NCBI RefSeq assembly: GCF_008698145.1
Contig: NZ_RZNZ01000008.1
Location: 1-64,000 of the forward strand
Source: Bifidobacterium vespertilionis
GTDB taxonomy: Bacteria; Actinomycetota; Actinomycetes; Actinomycetales; Bifidobacteriaceae
Length of the DNA stretch: 64,000 nucleotides
Direction of reading: 5' to 3'
Below the pieces are notes generated by a model that saw nothing but the letters and a program-made list of their open reading frames with translations, did not search any database and was not told the origin of the DNA. Position 1 is the first letter of the stretch, and the number at the start of each line of letters is the position of its first letter. Below, in pieces: positions 38,246 through 47,481 of the stretch. The position numbers and the translations under genes were made by a program.

Positions 38246-39834
38246 GACCCGTCACCTCCGACTCATTCCACGCCACACGCAATCTCGTTCGGCCGAACGG
38301 CACGATTCATGGCTTGAAAGTCCGTCATGTCAATGGACTCTCCCATGGCCCAATGCTGACCGGGCTAAAATGGCCACGAACCACCATCAGGAATAGTCAA
38401 TCCGAAGCATCGCGCCCAATCGGCACAACAACCGTCAGCGCTTTGAACCGTGGTGTGAAGGCGACACGGTCCGTGCTTGAATCGCAATCGACACAGACGG
38501 AGACCAGCGAGGACGACGATCTGTTGTTGCCAATGGTCCCTGCAGACCGGGTACGCGACGGCGTGACCGGCATTATTCGCACAAGACATGCCGCAAGAGG
38601 TTCAACGGCACGTGCCATGGCAGGAAGAACGGCTTCGGTTCGTGCCAAACGTACGAGGCGTTTCGGCAAGACCGTACGATCGGGTGTCCACGGGACCAAA
38701 TCCGCTGCCAGAGCTTCGACGCAGATTGCACGACAAGTCACGCAGACGGTTTCTCGGACTATGACGGCGGTGAAGGCCGGTGTTGCGGCATCGGCATCAA
38801 CTGCGGTCAGCATTCCATTTCTATTGGGCGCGGCGGCGGTACTGATGGTCTTCAGTCTGCTGCTGTGGTTCATCCCCACCGTTGCCGTCGGAGATGACGG
38901 AGGCTGCGAGGCCCGTGTGATCGAAGTCCCGGACGAGGCGAAGCCATGGGTTAGTGAGGCGGCTCGATCGAGCGGATTAAGCGCTGATTTCATCGCGGCG
39001 ATCATGAAGCAGGAATCCGGTTTCCGACCGGATGCGTATGCCGACGACAGTAACGGCGGAACATGGGGATTGTTGCAGATGAACAGGAGCGTATGGCGCG
39101 GCGTACATCCCGAAGGCGCCGACCAGACGCCGCCTGAAGGCATTACCGCCCCCATGGTCCATGCTCATTACGGCGGCATATACCTGAAAAACCGTCTGGA
39201 AGGCGTCAAACAACTCAAAGTCGAGCATCCGGGCATGCCGTTCGCCGAGCTTGACGATCTGACGGCTTTGGTCATCGCCCATAACGCAGGCGAAGGCAAT
39301 CTCATGAGATACCCGGATATTCCCAACACCACCAAACGGTATCTCGACAACGTGAAGCTGGCCATCGACGCGGGAGGCGGCTGCTCGGCCACGGCAGGCC
39401 GAACCATCGGCAAGCTCACGCCGCCATTGGTCATGCAGCCCGGAACGCTAAACGTGGACGTGGCGGCGACCGGCACGCCCGTAGGCAAGATCACCACCTA
39501 TGAAATCGGCCAATGCACATGGTGGGCGGCCGCCCGCCGATTGCAGATCGGCAAACCTGTGGACGGTTACATGGGCGACGGCTGGATGTGGGCGTCAAGC
39601 GCCAGAAAATTCGGATACCCGACGGGCGGCGGCATACAGCTCGGCGACGTGGCGAGCTTCGCCAAAGGCTATCTCGGCGCAAGCGCCGATTACGGACACG
39701 TCGCCATCGTCGAGGAAATCAAGGACGACGGCAGCATCGTCGTCAGCGAATCCGGCGGCGGCCTCCCATACGCATGGCTCAGAACCCTTACCAAAAAGCA
39801 GGCCAACAATCCCAGCATCACTTACATCCACTAA
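38242..39834 (+). CDS. VirB1-like lytic transglycosylase with CHAP domain
   Basis: 530 residues. N-terminal 170 residues are basic, then one membrane helix (STAVSIPFLLGAAAVLMVFSLLLWF), an SLT/lysozyme-like domain (AARSSGLSADFIAAIMKQESGFRPDAYADDSNGGTWGLLQM, catalytic Glu in KQESGF) and a CHAP domain (Cys in IGQCTWWAAARR; His in DYGHVAIVEE). Such bifunctional hydrolases open peptidoglycan for the conjugation pore in Gram-positive elements. It overlaps virB4 by ATGA. Its CHAP domain resembles that of the chromosomal gene at 1270. Confidence 0.9.
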   Translation: MRPVTSDSFHATRNLVRPNGTIHGLKVRHVNGLSHGPMLTGLKWPRTTIRNSQSEASRPIGTTTVSALNRGVKATRSVLESQSTQTETSEDDDLLLPMVPADRVRDGVTGIIRTRHAARGSTARAMAGRTASVRAKRTRRFGKTVRSGVHGTKSAARASTQIARQVTQTVSRTMTAVKAGVAASASTAVSIPFLLGAAAVLMVFSLLLWFIPTVAVGDDGGCEARVIEVPDEAKPWVSEAARSSGLSADFIAAIMKQESGFRPDAYADDSNGGTWGLLQMNRSVWRGVHPEGADQTPPEGITAPMVHAHYGGIYLKNRLEGVKQLKVEHPGMPFAELDDLTALVIAHNAGEGNLMRYPDIPNTTKRYLDNVKLAIDAGGGCSATAGRTIGKLTPPLVMQPGTLNVDVAATGTPVGKITTYEIGQCTWWAAARRLQIGKPVDGYMGDGWMWASSARKFGYPTGGGIQLGDVASFAKGYLGASADYGHVAIVEEIKDDGSIVVSESGGGLPYAWLRTLTKKQANNPSITYIH

Positions 39835-39855
39835 TCCCGAGGGAAAGAAGGAAGC

Positions 39856-41094
39856 ATGCGCCGCATCAATCCCAAACTTGATCCTTGCGAGCTTTCCGAT
39901 CTTATGAGCGATTCCGGCAACTGGGATCTCCTTGCGCAAATCTGCGATCATCCCGGTACATGGCCGGAACTCGACCAGTGGGCTGCGCATGCCATTGCAG
40001 ATCCTGAAACCGCTGGGGCTCCACCGGAACCGTTGCCCGACAGGAAACCCGAGCATCGGCTGCTGCCCATCACACCCATCATCGACGATGAGCCGCCTTG
40101 CGATACGAGGAGCAATAACACTCTCGCCTCCAAGCCCGGCAAGCGGACGGGAACGACGGTAGGCATGCCGATGGAGGACGGAGAACATGTCGAGGATGAT
40201 GCGCCCTTGGCGGAATTATCTGCTGACAATGCGGATGAGGTGGCCGTCCATCGGCATATCCCTTTTACCCGCATCGCCGGCATCATGCTCGCTTCGGTCA
40301 TCGCAACGGGATTAACCACAGGCCTTGTCATGGCGAAGAAGAACTATGACCATCAGGAGGCGCTCACGTCATGCAATCATGCAATCAAGCAAGCTGACAT
40401 AGTGCGGATTGCATGGGACAAGGCATTGAAACAGGCGGAACCATATGTGAAGCTCCAGGATAAAGACGTGCAGGATCCCAAGTCTTTGGAACTGCTCGCC
40501 AAAATCATGCAATATCAGCCATCAATCTCAACAGAAAATTGCAATCCGAGTCTGACGGCCGACCGTCTCGATCGCAATCGTGCAGAAATAGGGAGAGAGA
40601 ACAACCAGCTCAGAACCCAGATCAGGAACCTGCATGACACAGTTGACACGGTCAAGGCATCACACGAACAACAACAGATCGACAACGCACAGAACGTACT
40701 GAGTCAAACCATTGAAGACGCCGATAGGCTCTACAAAGAATCCGAGAACAAGGTCAGAGACGACAACACCCGCACACGACTCAATGAGCAGATCACCCAT
40801 GCACGACTCATGACGCGCGACCACCAGAGTCTTGATGTCTATGACAGAACCATCCAAGACCTCAACGAAGTCATGCAAATCGTCCGGGATTCCATGACGA
40901 CTGTAGAGAACGAGGATACATCTGATGCGGACCATTCGGATGGTTTCACACAGTCAGGATCGGATCCCCAATCATCGAACCGACAGTCCGCACCATCATC
41001 GGAAGGTTTATCCTCGCCAGTCACGCAAGGCAATCCCACTTGGGAGGTGCCTGAGCAATCAGCAATCCCCTCATTTCCCGACCAGCTGGGTTAA
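39856..41094 (+). CDS. Hypothetical ICE membrane coiled-coil protein
   Basis: 412 residues after AAAGAAGGAAG. An acidic N-terminus (about 1-130), one membrane helix ([23 protein letters not shown]), then about 220 residues of predicted coiled coil ([34 protein letters not shown]) and a Ser/Pro-rich tail. First 75 residues resemble those of variable-lymphocyte-like leucine-rich starts in bifidobacterial proteins ([38 protein letters not shown]), a repeat known in several actinobacterial surface and regulatory proteins. Last gene of the plus-strand conjugation operon. Confidence 0.7.
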   Translation: MRRINPKLDPCELSDLMSDSGNWDLLAQICDHPGTWPELDQWAAHAIADPETAGAPPEPLPDRKPEHRLLPITPIIDDEPPCDTRSNNTLASKPGKRTGTTVGMPMEDGEHVEDDAPLAELSADNADEVAVHRHIPFTRIAGIMLASVIATGLTTGLVMAKKNYDHQEALTSCNHAIKQADIVRIAWDKALKQAEPYVKLQDKDVQDPKSLELLAKIMQYQPSISTENCNPSLTADRLDRNRAEIGRENNQLRTQIRNLHDTVDTVKASHEQQQIDNAQNVLSQTIEDADRLYKESENKVRDDNTRTRLNEQITHARLMTRDHQSLDVYDRTIQDLNEVMQIVRDSMTTVENEDTSDADHSDGFTQSGSDPQSSNRQSAPSSEGLSSPVTQGNPTWEVPEQSAIPSFPDQLG

Positions 41095-41280
41095 CATCAC
41101 TTTGCAAGAATGGCTAGGAGACGGCGCTGCGGTATTCGTCGAGTTTCCGGGCCAGTCGGTCTCGACGATGTCGAACATATCAGGGAGCCTGCGGTTGAAT
41201 TCGACCAATCTGTCGTTGGCAGTCACGGCCGGGCTGGTCAACTTGACCAGATTAAAGAGACTCTAAAGAATAAAAAGACG
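41095..41280 (-). other. Possible gene remnant at operon junction
   Basis: The minus strand carries an open frame of about 58 codons with ordinary composition (LVEFNRRLPDMFDIVETDWP) that ends at a stop near 41082 but has no start or site. It may be a relic of a gene disrupted when the amidase unit was inserted here. Unassigned. Confidence 0.3.
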
Positions 41281-41316
41281 AGGGCTATCCCACAGAATTC
41301 ATGGAATAGCCCTTAT
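41281..41316. terminator. Convergent terminator
   Basis: AGGGCTAT (41281-41288) pairs with ATAGCCCT (41306-41313). It separates the conjugation operon from the converging amidase unit. Confidence 0.75.
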
Positions 41317-41320
41317 CTCA

Positions 41321-41692
41321 TCAATTGCGACGATTGTATTCATTAAGAACACTGTTCGCGTATTCAAGATGAGATTCCGTCTGTTGCTTCATGAGCTCAT
41401 CGCTCGCTATGATATCGTTCTTCTCCTTCAGCAATTTCCATGCGAATATACTGTATTTATGAGACGGATCTGCATATTCTGGAAGTTCAGGTCTTTCAAA
41501 TTCAGTTAATCCAAATTTTTGCGCATTCGCCTTTTCGGTCTCTGCTGAGACTAAAGTCGCTAAATTCCAGAAAACTTGGTCTTCTTCCCACTGAGAATAT
41601 GCCGCGGACACCTGAAACATCAGTACGCCCGTCATGCAGACATATATCAGGGCAATGACTGATATAATCTGAAAATACCTTTTACTCTTCAT
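41321..41692 (-). CDS. Small membrane-anchored protein after amidase
   Basis: 123 residues: one N-terminal membrane helix (YFQIISVIALIYVCMTGVLMFQV) and an extracytoplasmic helical domain. AT-rich compared with the conjugation genes, like the amidase gene whose corrected end at 41746 lies 53 bases upstream, so the two look like one transcription unit. No family recognised. Possibly an immunity or partner protein of the amidase. Confidence 0.6.
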   Translation of the reverse strand: MKSKRYFQIISVIALIYVCMTGVLMFQVSAAYSQWEEDQVFWNLATLVSAETEKANAQKFGLTEFERPELPEYADPSHKYSIFAWKLLKEKNDIIASDELMKQQTESHLEYANSVLNEYNRRN

Positions 41693-41745
41693 GACAGCCA
41701 GAGTCCATTTTCTCAGTCATAACGATATTGAAGCCCATACCAGGT

Positions 41746-42850
41746 CATATTATTTTTTCCTTGTTCATGGGCATGCTGCAACGACTCCGTCAACGTGATT
41801 TGATGACGATTCTCCGTCTTCTGATCTATGACTGGATTGGCTTTGCCGTTTTTTTACGACGACACCCACAACGAACATAGCGTGATCGATTTCATTATTT
41901 GAGGTCCAATCGACATACAATATGCTGCCTTGCCATGCTTTCCAAACATTATCCAAACTGTCATAACTATGCGAATAATGCTTCATGTACGAATAATTGC
42001 TATCCGCATTCATCCAAGCGCGTGTTGTCAGCTTATCCGGCATTACAGTAGAGTAATTCCATAGCCGCGTCAGCGTCATTCCGCCTTGATGAAGAGCCTG
42101 CGAGACAAAATTTGTACAGTTAGAGCCAAAAGACGGATACGCAGGATTCATTTTATCTTTATTTTCAGGACTCGTCCATTTATCGGCATAATTCATCGCC
42201 TTAATATAATTTACTCCGACGGAGTTGTCCCCGAAGGCATATGTCTGAGCCTTATTGAGTGCCTCACTTTCTAATGCGCCATTTTCATCCAAAGAAGCAG
42301 GTGTTTTGTCTTCGGTCGGCAATTCATCCGATGCGTCGGCATATTCCGGTGAATCTTGTTCATCAATCACTTTGTCGCTAATAATTGAATACCCTCGCTG
42401 CCTTCCCACATGGGCAAGCTCCATGACATGCGTAGAAGTCCAACTCTGGTCAAGATGGTCCGTTCGCTTACCATTAACATAAATAACAGTATCCGAGTCT
42501 GCGTCCAGACTCACGTTCACGGTCATATCTGCATCAATCAGATACTCTCCGTCATTTGATGATTGAATGCTTCTAATTGTCGGTACGACTTCAACATTCT
42601 TGCTGATAAGACCCTCTTTGGCTTGTTCCTCCGCGGTAAGTGGGATGTTCAGTTTGGACCTCGTACGCGGCGAATGATATTCGGCTAATAGTTCTTGCGA
42701 ATACTGATGAAGCGTCTGCTGGATCTCTTGCATCTCCACATTGTCGCTTCCATACGCATATGCATTCGCAGGAAGCGTCAAGCTCGTCACTGCGAGAACC
42801 GTCAATATCGGGATAATCTTTTTTTGTTTGCATTTAATGCATGATTTCAT
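41746..42850 (-). CDS. Secreted amidase (Amidase_6), 3' frameshift
   Basis: As read the frame ends at 41765 (361 residues). Signal peptide MKSCIKCKQKKIIPILTVLAV...PANA; the C-terminal half is Amidase_6-like: VNYIKAMNYADKWTSPEN, then FGSNCTNFVSQALHQGG with the catalytic Cys, and DHAMFVVGVV with the His. Removing one A of the seven-A run (T at 41849-41855 on the plus strand) gives VKNGKANPVIDQKTENRHQI and a stop at 41746, which is the usual family ending (QKTxNRH). The corrected protein is 367 residues. A GTCATC-N4-GATGAC operator lies 30 bases upstream, so it belongs to the regulon at 55-63 kb. Low GC content suggests recent gain. Confidence 0.8.
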
Positions 42851-42879
42851 GCATATTCAAGAGACTGACCGATACATAC

Positions 42880-42909
42880 AAGTTGTGTCATCTATAGATG
42901 ACACAACTT
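42880..42909. promoter_or_regulatory. GTCATC-N4-GATGAC operator (amidase)
   Basis: A perfect 30-base palindrome with core GTCATC (42887-42892), TATA, GATGAC (42897-42902). It overlaps the last codons of the VirD4 gene and precedes the amidase start by 30 bases. No good -10 lies at the 46-base distance seen at other sites. Confidence 0.8.
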
Positions 42910-44559
42910 CTCGCTGAGGAACGGTGGTATGCCTCTGAGTAGGTAGATGCACTGGCTAGTGGGGATGCGCCCGAGTTCGTCCGGGGTGAGGAGTTTTCTC
43001 GCGTTCTTGCGGGTGCTGCGTGTCCAGCTGCCGTTGAGGCCTTTGGTTTCGCTGGTTTCGATGACGTCGATGGTTTGGTCTCCGAGCCGGTCGCTGATGT
43101 ATTTGGTGGTGCTGGGTTCGTTGCCGCCGAGGAAGAGCTGGCTGTCGCAGTTGCCGGCGATGGTCTCCCAGTCATCCCGATAGAGGCTTTTGCCTTGGCT
43201 GACGGTCTGAAGGATGATGCTGCAGCTGATGCGTCGGCTTCGTATGGTGGCGATGAGCCTTACGAAGTTGGGGATCTTGCCGATGTTGGCGAATTCGTCG
43301 AGCATGCAGTGCACGTCGCGGTCAAGCACGCCGTCGGGTTGGGCGTCGGCTTTGCGTACAAGCGTTTCGAAGAGGCATTGGTAGAAGACGCTGGCGATGA
43401 AGGAGAACGTGGCATTGGTGTCGGGCAGTTCGAGGTAGATGATGCGTTTGCCTCGGTCGAGGGTTTCGAGCCGGATGTCGTCGCCGTCGAGAATCCGGCG
43501 TACCTCGCGCACTTGGAGGGGTGCGAGGTGGACGCCGGTGGTGATGATGATGCTTTTCTTGGTTTCGCCGGCGCCTTTGAGGAACGTGTTGTATTGGGCG
43601 CATGCGAACGCGAGCCCGTCGAGCATTCTCCGGGTTTCCGCGTCGTAGTCGTCGGGATGTTCGCGCATGCGGTGGATTTCGGTTTGGGTTTCGGCGAAGA
43701 GCGCGTCGATGATGTATTCCTTGTCTTCGTCTTGTTCGCTGGCTCCCATGCGGTCGAGGGTGTCGGTGACTTGGTTGAGGGTGGGGTTGCTTTCGGTGTA
43801 GTAGGTCCATGCGATGAGGGCGCATAGGAGTGCTTTTTCGGCGTCCTGCCAGAAGCTGTCTCCGGTTTTGCGGTCTCCGGTGGCGTTGGTGACGAGGTTG
43901 TCGGTCAGGCGCAGGATCGCGGATTGGGGTTCCTTGGAGTCGATGTAGCGCATGGGGTTGAACCGGTCGGATCGGTCGAGGTGGATGAGGTCGAGCGTGT
44001 TGACCTGATAGCCGCGGTCGCGCATGGCGTGTTCCGTATCGCGTTTGAGTTCGCCTTTGGGGTCGGTGACGGCCCAGTTCATGTCCACGGACAATAGGTT
44101 GGGTTTGACGTAGTAGCGGGTTTTGCCGGAGCCTGATGAGCCAAGCAGGAGCGCGTTGAGGTTGCGCAGGGTGCGTCGTGTGTCTATGGAGAGCCGTTCG
44201 GTCGCGGTGAATCGGATGTTGTGGGATTCCACGGGGTCGATGAACGGTTTGATGTCCTTCGGGGTGCCCCAGTGTGCGGAGCCGTGTTCCTCGCCGCTGC
44301 GCAGGTTCAGGCGTGCCGTGTACTTGTATGCCCAGATCAGCAGGCCGACGCCCGTTGCGGCGAGTCCGCACAGCAGGTCGGTATGGTTCGTGGACAGGTG
44401 GAATGGATGGTACAGGTCGAGCCAGAACCTGTTCATCAGGTCAATCACGCTCATGCCTTCATCCAGGTCGGCGCGTATCTGGTAGCCGATCTTGTCGCCC
44501 AGCCAGAACAGCGTGAACAGTCCCATGGCCGCGGGCAGTATGGCTTGCAGACGTTTCAT
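42892..44559 (-). CDS. VirD4/TraG-type coupling protein
   Basis: 555 residues. Two N-terminal membrane helices (about 8-25 and 60-78), Walker A LLLGSSGSGKTR (141-147 region) and the late motif CMLDEFANIGKIPNFVRLIATIRSRRISCSIILQ with Walker B. VirD4 proteins recruit the relaxosome and other substrates to the type IV channel. Last gene of a minus-strand mobilisation operon running from 51319. The last codons overlap the amidase operator. Confidence 0.93.
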   Translation of the reverse strand: MKRLQAILPAAMGLFTLFWLGDKIGYQIRADLDEGMSVIDLMNRFWLDLYHPFHLSTNHTDLLCGLAATGVGLLIWAYKYTARLNLRSGEEHGSAHWGTPKDIKPFIDPVESHNIRFTATERLSIDTRRTLRNLNALLLGSSGSGKTRYYVKPNLLSVDMNWAVTDPKGELKRDTEHAMRDRGYQVNTLDLIHLDRSDRFNPMRYIDSKEPQSAILRLTDNLVTNATGDRKTGDSFWQDAEKALLCALIAWTYYTESNPTLNQVTDTLDRMGASEQDEDKEYIIDALFAETQTEIHRMREHPDDYDAETRRMLDGLAFACAQYNTFLKGAGETKKSIIITTGVHLAPLQVREVRRILDGDDIRLETLDRGKRIIYLELPDTNATFSFIASVFYQCLFETLVRKADAQPDGVLDRDVHCMLDEFANIGKIPNFVRLIATIRSRRISCSIILQTVSQGKSLYRDDWETIAGNCDSQLFLGGNEPSTTKYISDRLGDQTIDVIETSETKGLNGSWTRSTRKNARKLLTPDELGRIPTSQCIYLLRGIPPFLSEKLCHL

Positions 44560-44990
44560 TGGTTTCCCCTGTCTCTTTCCAAGCCGCCGCGGTGCTGTGT
44601 CATGGCTCGTCGCATGTCATCGCCTGCGGGGGCATCGGCCGGCTGCGCAATCCGGCTGTTGACGCGGTGTTCGGCGCGGACGCGGATGTTCGTGAGCGTT
44701 TGTTCCCTGGTCCATGGCGGATCGTCGGCCGCAGGCTGCATGACGGCGGTGTCCGCCGGCAAAAGTTCATCGTGCCCGGGCGTCGGCTGTCTGTTTCCCG
44801 CGTCGGCGGCGATGGTGATGCGCGTGAGGCCTTGGCGGTTCTCGATGGTGTCGCCTCCGTCGCACATCGCGGCAAGGATGCGTCCCACAGGTGTTCCCGT
44901 ATCGTAGGTGGCGGGGATTTCGTGTGTGATTGGAGCGCCGTTGGTTTTCTCATCTGCGCCGATGATGGTGATCGTTCGCGCCGTGTTCAC
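44556..44990 (-). CDS. Hypothetical mobilisation-operon protein
   Basis: 144 residues from GTG at 44990, overlapping the upstream stop (GTGA) and the downstream virD4 start (ATGA). The N-terminal half is beta-like (ARTITIIGADEKTNGAPITHEIPATYD), the C-terminal half charged and helical. No family recognised. Confidence 0.65.
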   Translation of the reverse strand: MNTARTITIIGADEKTNGAPITHEIPATYDTGTPVGRILAAMCDGGDTIENRQGLTRITIAADAGNRQPTPGHDELLPADTAVMQPAADDPPWTREQTLTNIRVRAEHRVNSRIAQPADAPAGDDMRRAMTQHRGGLERDRGNQ

Positions 44991-45295
44991 GGGAGCGTGT
45001 CCTTGACGCTGGTGTGCAGGGCCATTTCGTCGGCCAGGATGTATGCTTCGTCGGCGGTTTCCTCCTCATGGATGATGCCGTGGACGATGAGCCGTCGCCC
45101 CTGCAGCGCACCCTGTTCGCGTAGGTATGCCGCATGGTCTCCGGCTGCGTGCACGCGGATGATGAGCGGCGCGTCCATGGTGCCGGCGTTTACGGTCAGG
45201 GTTGCCGTCGTCCTACCGTTGCCGTCGGTGTGGAATCTGGCGTCATCGGTGAGGATGCCGCGCGCATAGGCCTGCGGGTATCGGGCGTCGCTCAT
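44987..45295 (-). CDS. SSB-like OB-fold protein
   Basis: 102 residues. Pattern AYARGILTDDARFHTDGNGRTTATLTVNAG...LIIRVHAAGDHAAYLREQGALQGRRLIVHGIIHEEE matches a single-stranded-DNA-binding OB fold (G-x-L-x2-D-x-R; G-x-RL-x2-G). Conjugative elements often bring an SSB to coat the transferred strand. Overlaps both neighbours. Confidence 0.7.
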   Translation of the reverse strand: MSDARYPQAYARGILTDDARFHTDGNGRTTATLTVNAGTMDAPLIIRVHAAGDHAAYLREQGALQGRRLIVHGIIHEEETADEAYILADEMALHTSVKDTLP

Positions 45296-46005
45296 CGGCT
45301 TGGCCTGCGTTTTCTGGTGGGTTTGTCGATGTTCGGGGCTTTGCCTTGGACGGCGTTGATGGCGTCGCGTCCGATGGTGCGGGCGTCACGGCCGCCTCCG
45401 GTGAGCGCGTCGGATTCGGCGCGGGCTCTGGCCACCCGAACGTGTTTGGAGGCGAGCGTGTCGAGGGCCTGTTCCCGTGCGGCCATGACCCGTATGCTCC
45501 ACGGGTCCCGGTAGTCATCAATCGGCTGGCTGATGCGAGTGCGGTCGGGCAGTTCGTTGCGTCGGGTCTTGCGGTCCACCGGGTAGGATCGGCATGCGGG
45601 GTTCGCGGATTGGATGTAGTGGATTGCGGTGGCGAGGTCGGCGATGCGTTCCTCCGCCGTTTTGTCCATGTCGATGAGCACGCGGCCCTGCACGTGTTGT
45701 TCGTCGCATACGGTGCGCGTCCATGTTTCGTAGTCGCGCACGTCAACGGTGTCCCGTTGGTCGCGGTCGTGCTGGTATCGCGTGGCATCGAACCGGTAGG
45801 TGATGTCGTGCGGGTGCACGTCGGCCGACCATTCGGGCAACGGTTCGATGGGGATCTCGCGCAGGGTGACGAGCCGGTACGGTGGTTCGATGTCCCCGTA
45901 GGAGCCTTGGGGCTGGAGGATGCCGAAGCCTTCCATGCGCAGCTCGTAGCCGAGGCGTTTGAGTTCGTCCTGCAGTTGCCGGTAGGCGGTGTCCATGGTG
46001 GTCAT
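45292..46005 (-). CDS. Hypothetical ICE protein with basic tail
   Basis: 237 residues after GAGGAG. Tyr/Arg-rich, with no family recognised. Its C-terminus (GRDAINAVQGKAPNIDKP...KRRPSR) resembles the tails of the next three proteins upstream. It lies inside the mobilisation operon and overlaps the SSB-like gene. Confidence 0.65.
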   Translation of the reverse strand: MTTMDTAYRQLQDELKRLGYELRMEGFGILQPQGSYGDIEPPYRLVTLREIPIEPLPEWSADVHPHDITYRFDATRYQHDRDQRDTVDVRDYETWTRTVCDEQHVQGRVLIDMDKTAEERIADLATAIHYIQSANPACRSYPVDRKTRRNELPDRTRISQPIDDYRDPWSIRVMAAREQALDTLASKHVRVARARAESDALTGGGRDARTIGRDAINAVQGKAPNIDKPTRKRRPSR

Positions 46006-46023
46006 GCTGGTCTCCTCGGCGGC

Positions 46024-47481
46024 TTATCGGTTGCGGGTCTTCGTCCGGTCCGGTGCGGATGGATGGGCTGTGGGGTCGTCGGCGCGCTGGCTGGCCCGTT
46101 GGCGTATGCCGTCGAGCACCGTGTCCTTGCCTTTCGACGTGTTTGGCTCTTCCTCTTTCGCCGGTTTGGGGTTGAAGGAGGTGAGGGGTGCGGGCAGCGC
46201 GTATCCCTGGTCGATCGGGGTGATGCCGTCGGCGGGGTCGAGTTCGCCGGCGGGCTTGGCGCCCATGGTTTCGGCGAGTATCGCGGCGGCGTCGCCGTGT
46301 CCGGTCCGGTCGGCGATGATGCGTTGGAGGGTGTCCTCCAATCCTGCGCTGATGTCGGTGGAATCGGTGGGCATGATGCACTGGTAGACGGGTGCCCCCC
46401 AGTTCGTCGCCGTGCCGGAGAGCGTGTATTCCATGATGCGTTCGCCGGGTTCGAGCAGTGATTCGAGCTGGAACGGTTCCCGTGCCGGCATCTGGTCGGG
46501 ATTGGCGCGTTCTGCTGCGTGTTCGGCGATGAGTCTGGCGAACGTGGCAGAGCCTGAGGGCATGTCGCCGTCCAGCTGGTCGGCCACCGGTTTGATGAGG
46601 CCTTGGACCTGTCGGCGCAGGGTTTCGTCATCGGTGTCGTTGGCCCGCATGATGCGTTCGGTGATGCGTGTGGCGTCGTCCGATCGCATCACGTTGTCGT
46701 GCGTGTCTCCCCAGCGTTCAACCATCTGCAATGCATCGGAGACCGTCGGCATCGTGGCGTCGAGGCCGGGCTCGCTGTCGGTGTAGGCGTCGATGATCTG
46801 CTTGAGCTCCGTACCGGAATACCGTTTGGTGTCGGGGATGGTGGCGTCGAGCAGGAACCCCTGGTCGGCGAGGGTGACGTTGTCGTTGATGGTGGCGTCG
46901 CGCCCGTATTTCGCCACGTCGAAGTACATGCCGTATGGTCCGTCAAGGAGTTTCGCGAGTTCGGCGTTTTGGTTGACGCAATGCCAGCCGTACATCTCGT
47001 CCAGGTCGGGCGTGTTCTCCTGCGTGATGCCTTGCGGCGGGTCGTAGGTCATGTATTCGATGTCCTCGGATTGGACGAGCAGGTTCGCCAGTCCGATCGG
47101 GTCGTGCACGCTGTTCATGTCGGCCGCCAGCCGTACCGCCTCCAATGCTTCGGGCTGGTCTTGCGTGAAGATCCGGGCGGCTTGTGCGAGCGTGTTCAGG
47201 GCGTGGATGTCTTCGTATTCGCCGGGCCGGTAGTCGAGTGCGGCGAGCAGTCCCGTGTATTCGTGGTCGAAGATGCCGTATTCCTCGTAGACGACGCCTC
47301 CTTGGCGTCCGATCTCATAGGCTTGCTGCGCGTCGAGCGTCAGTCCGACCTGTTCGGTGAGGAACCGGTCGATCCGCTGCTCGTCCGTGGGCAGGCGCAG
47401 CCATCCGCCGATGAGCGTGCCCTCGTTGTATCGGCCGAGGTTGCCTACCCATACGTTGATCGTCAGATCGTCTTCCGCCAT
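46024..47481 (-). CDS. ardA: ArdA-domain antirestriction protein with extension
   Basis: 485 residues from the second ATG of ATGATG (AAGGAG spacing favours 47481). The first 170 residues are ArdA-like: LTINVWVGNLGRYNEGTLIGGWLRLP, then YEIGRQGG and FDHEYTGL. ArdA mimics DNA and blocks type I restriction enzymes in recipients. The remaining 300 residues have no clear family; the tail DTVLDGIRQRASQRADDP ends KTRNR and matches its neighbours' tails. It is co-operonic with the relaxase. Confidence 0.78.
   Translation of the reverse strand: MAEDDLTINVWVGNLGRYNEGTLIGGWLRLPTDEQRIDRFLTEQVGLTLDAQQAYEIGRQGGVVYEEYGIFDHEYTGLLAALDYRPGEYEDIHALNTLAQAARIFTQDQPEALEAVRLAADMNSVHDPIGLANLLVQSEDIEYMTYDPPQGITQENTPDLDEMYGWHCVNQNAELAKLLDGPYGMYFDVAKYGRDATINDNVTLADQGFLLDATIPDTKRYSGTELKQIIDAYTDSEPGLDATMPTVSDALQMVERWGDTHDNVMRSDDATRITERIMRANDTDDETLRRQVQGLIKPVADQLDGDMPSGSATFARLIAEHAAERANPDQMPAREPFQLESLLEPGERIMEYTLSGTATNWGAPVYQCIMPTDSTDISAGLEDTLQRIIADRTGHGDAAAILAETMGAKPAGELDPADGITPIDQGYALPAPLTSFNPKPAKEEEPNTSKGKDTVLDGIRQRASQRADDPTAHPSAPDRTKTRNR

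Noticed and set aside
42880..42909. Terminator of the VirD4 gene
   Set aside because: No T-run on either side; the core is identical to regulatory palindromes before RiPP genes.
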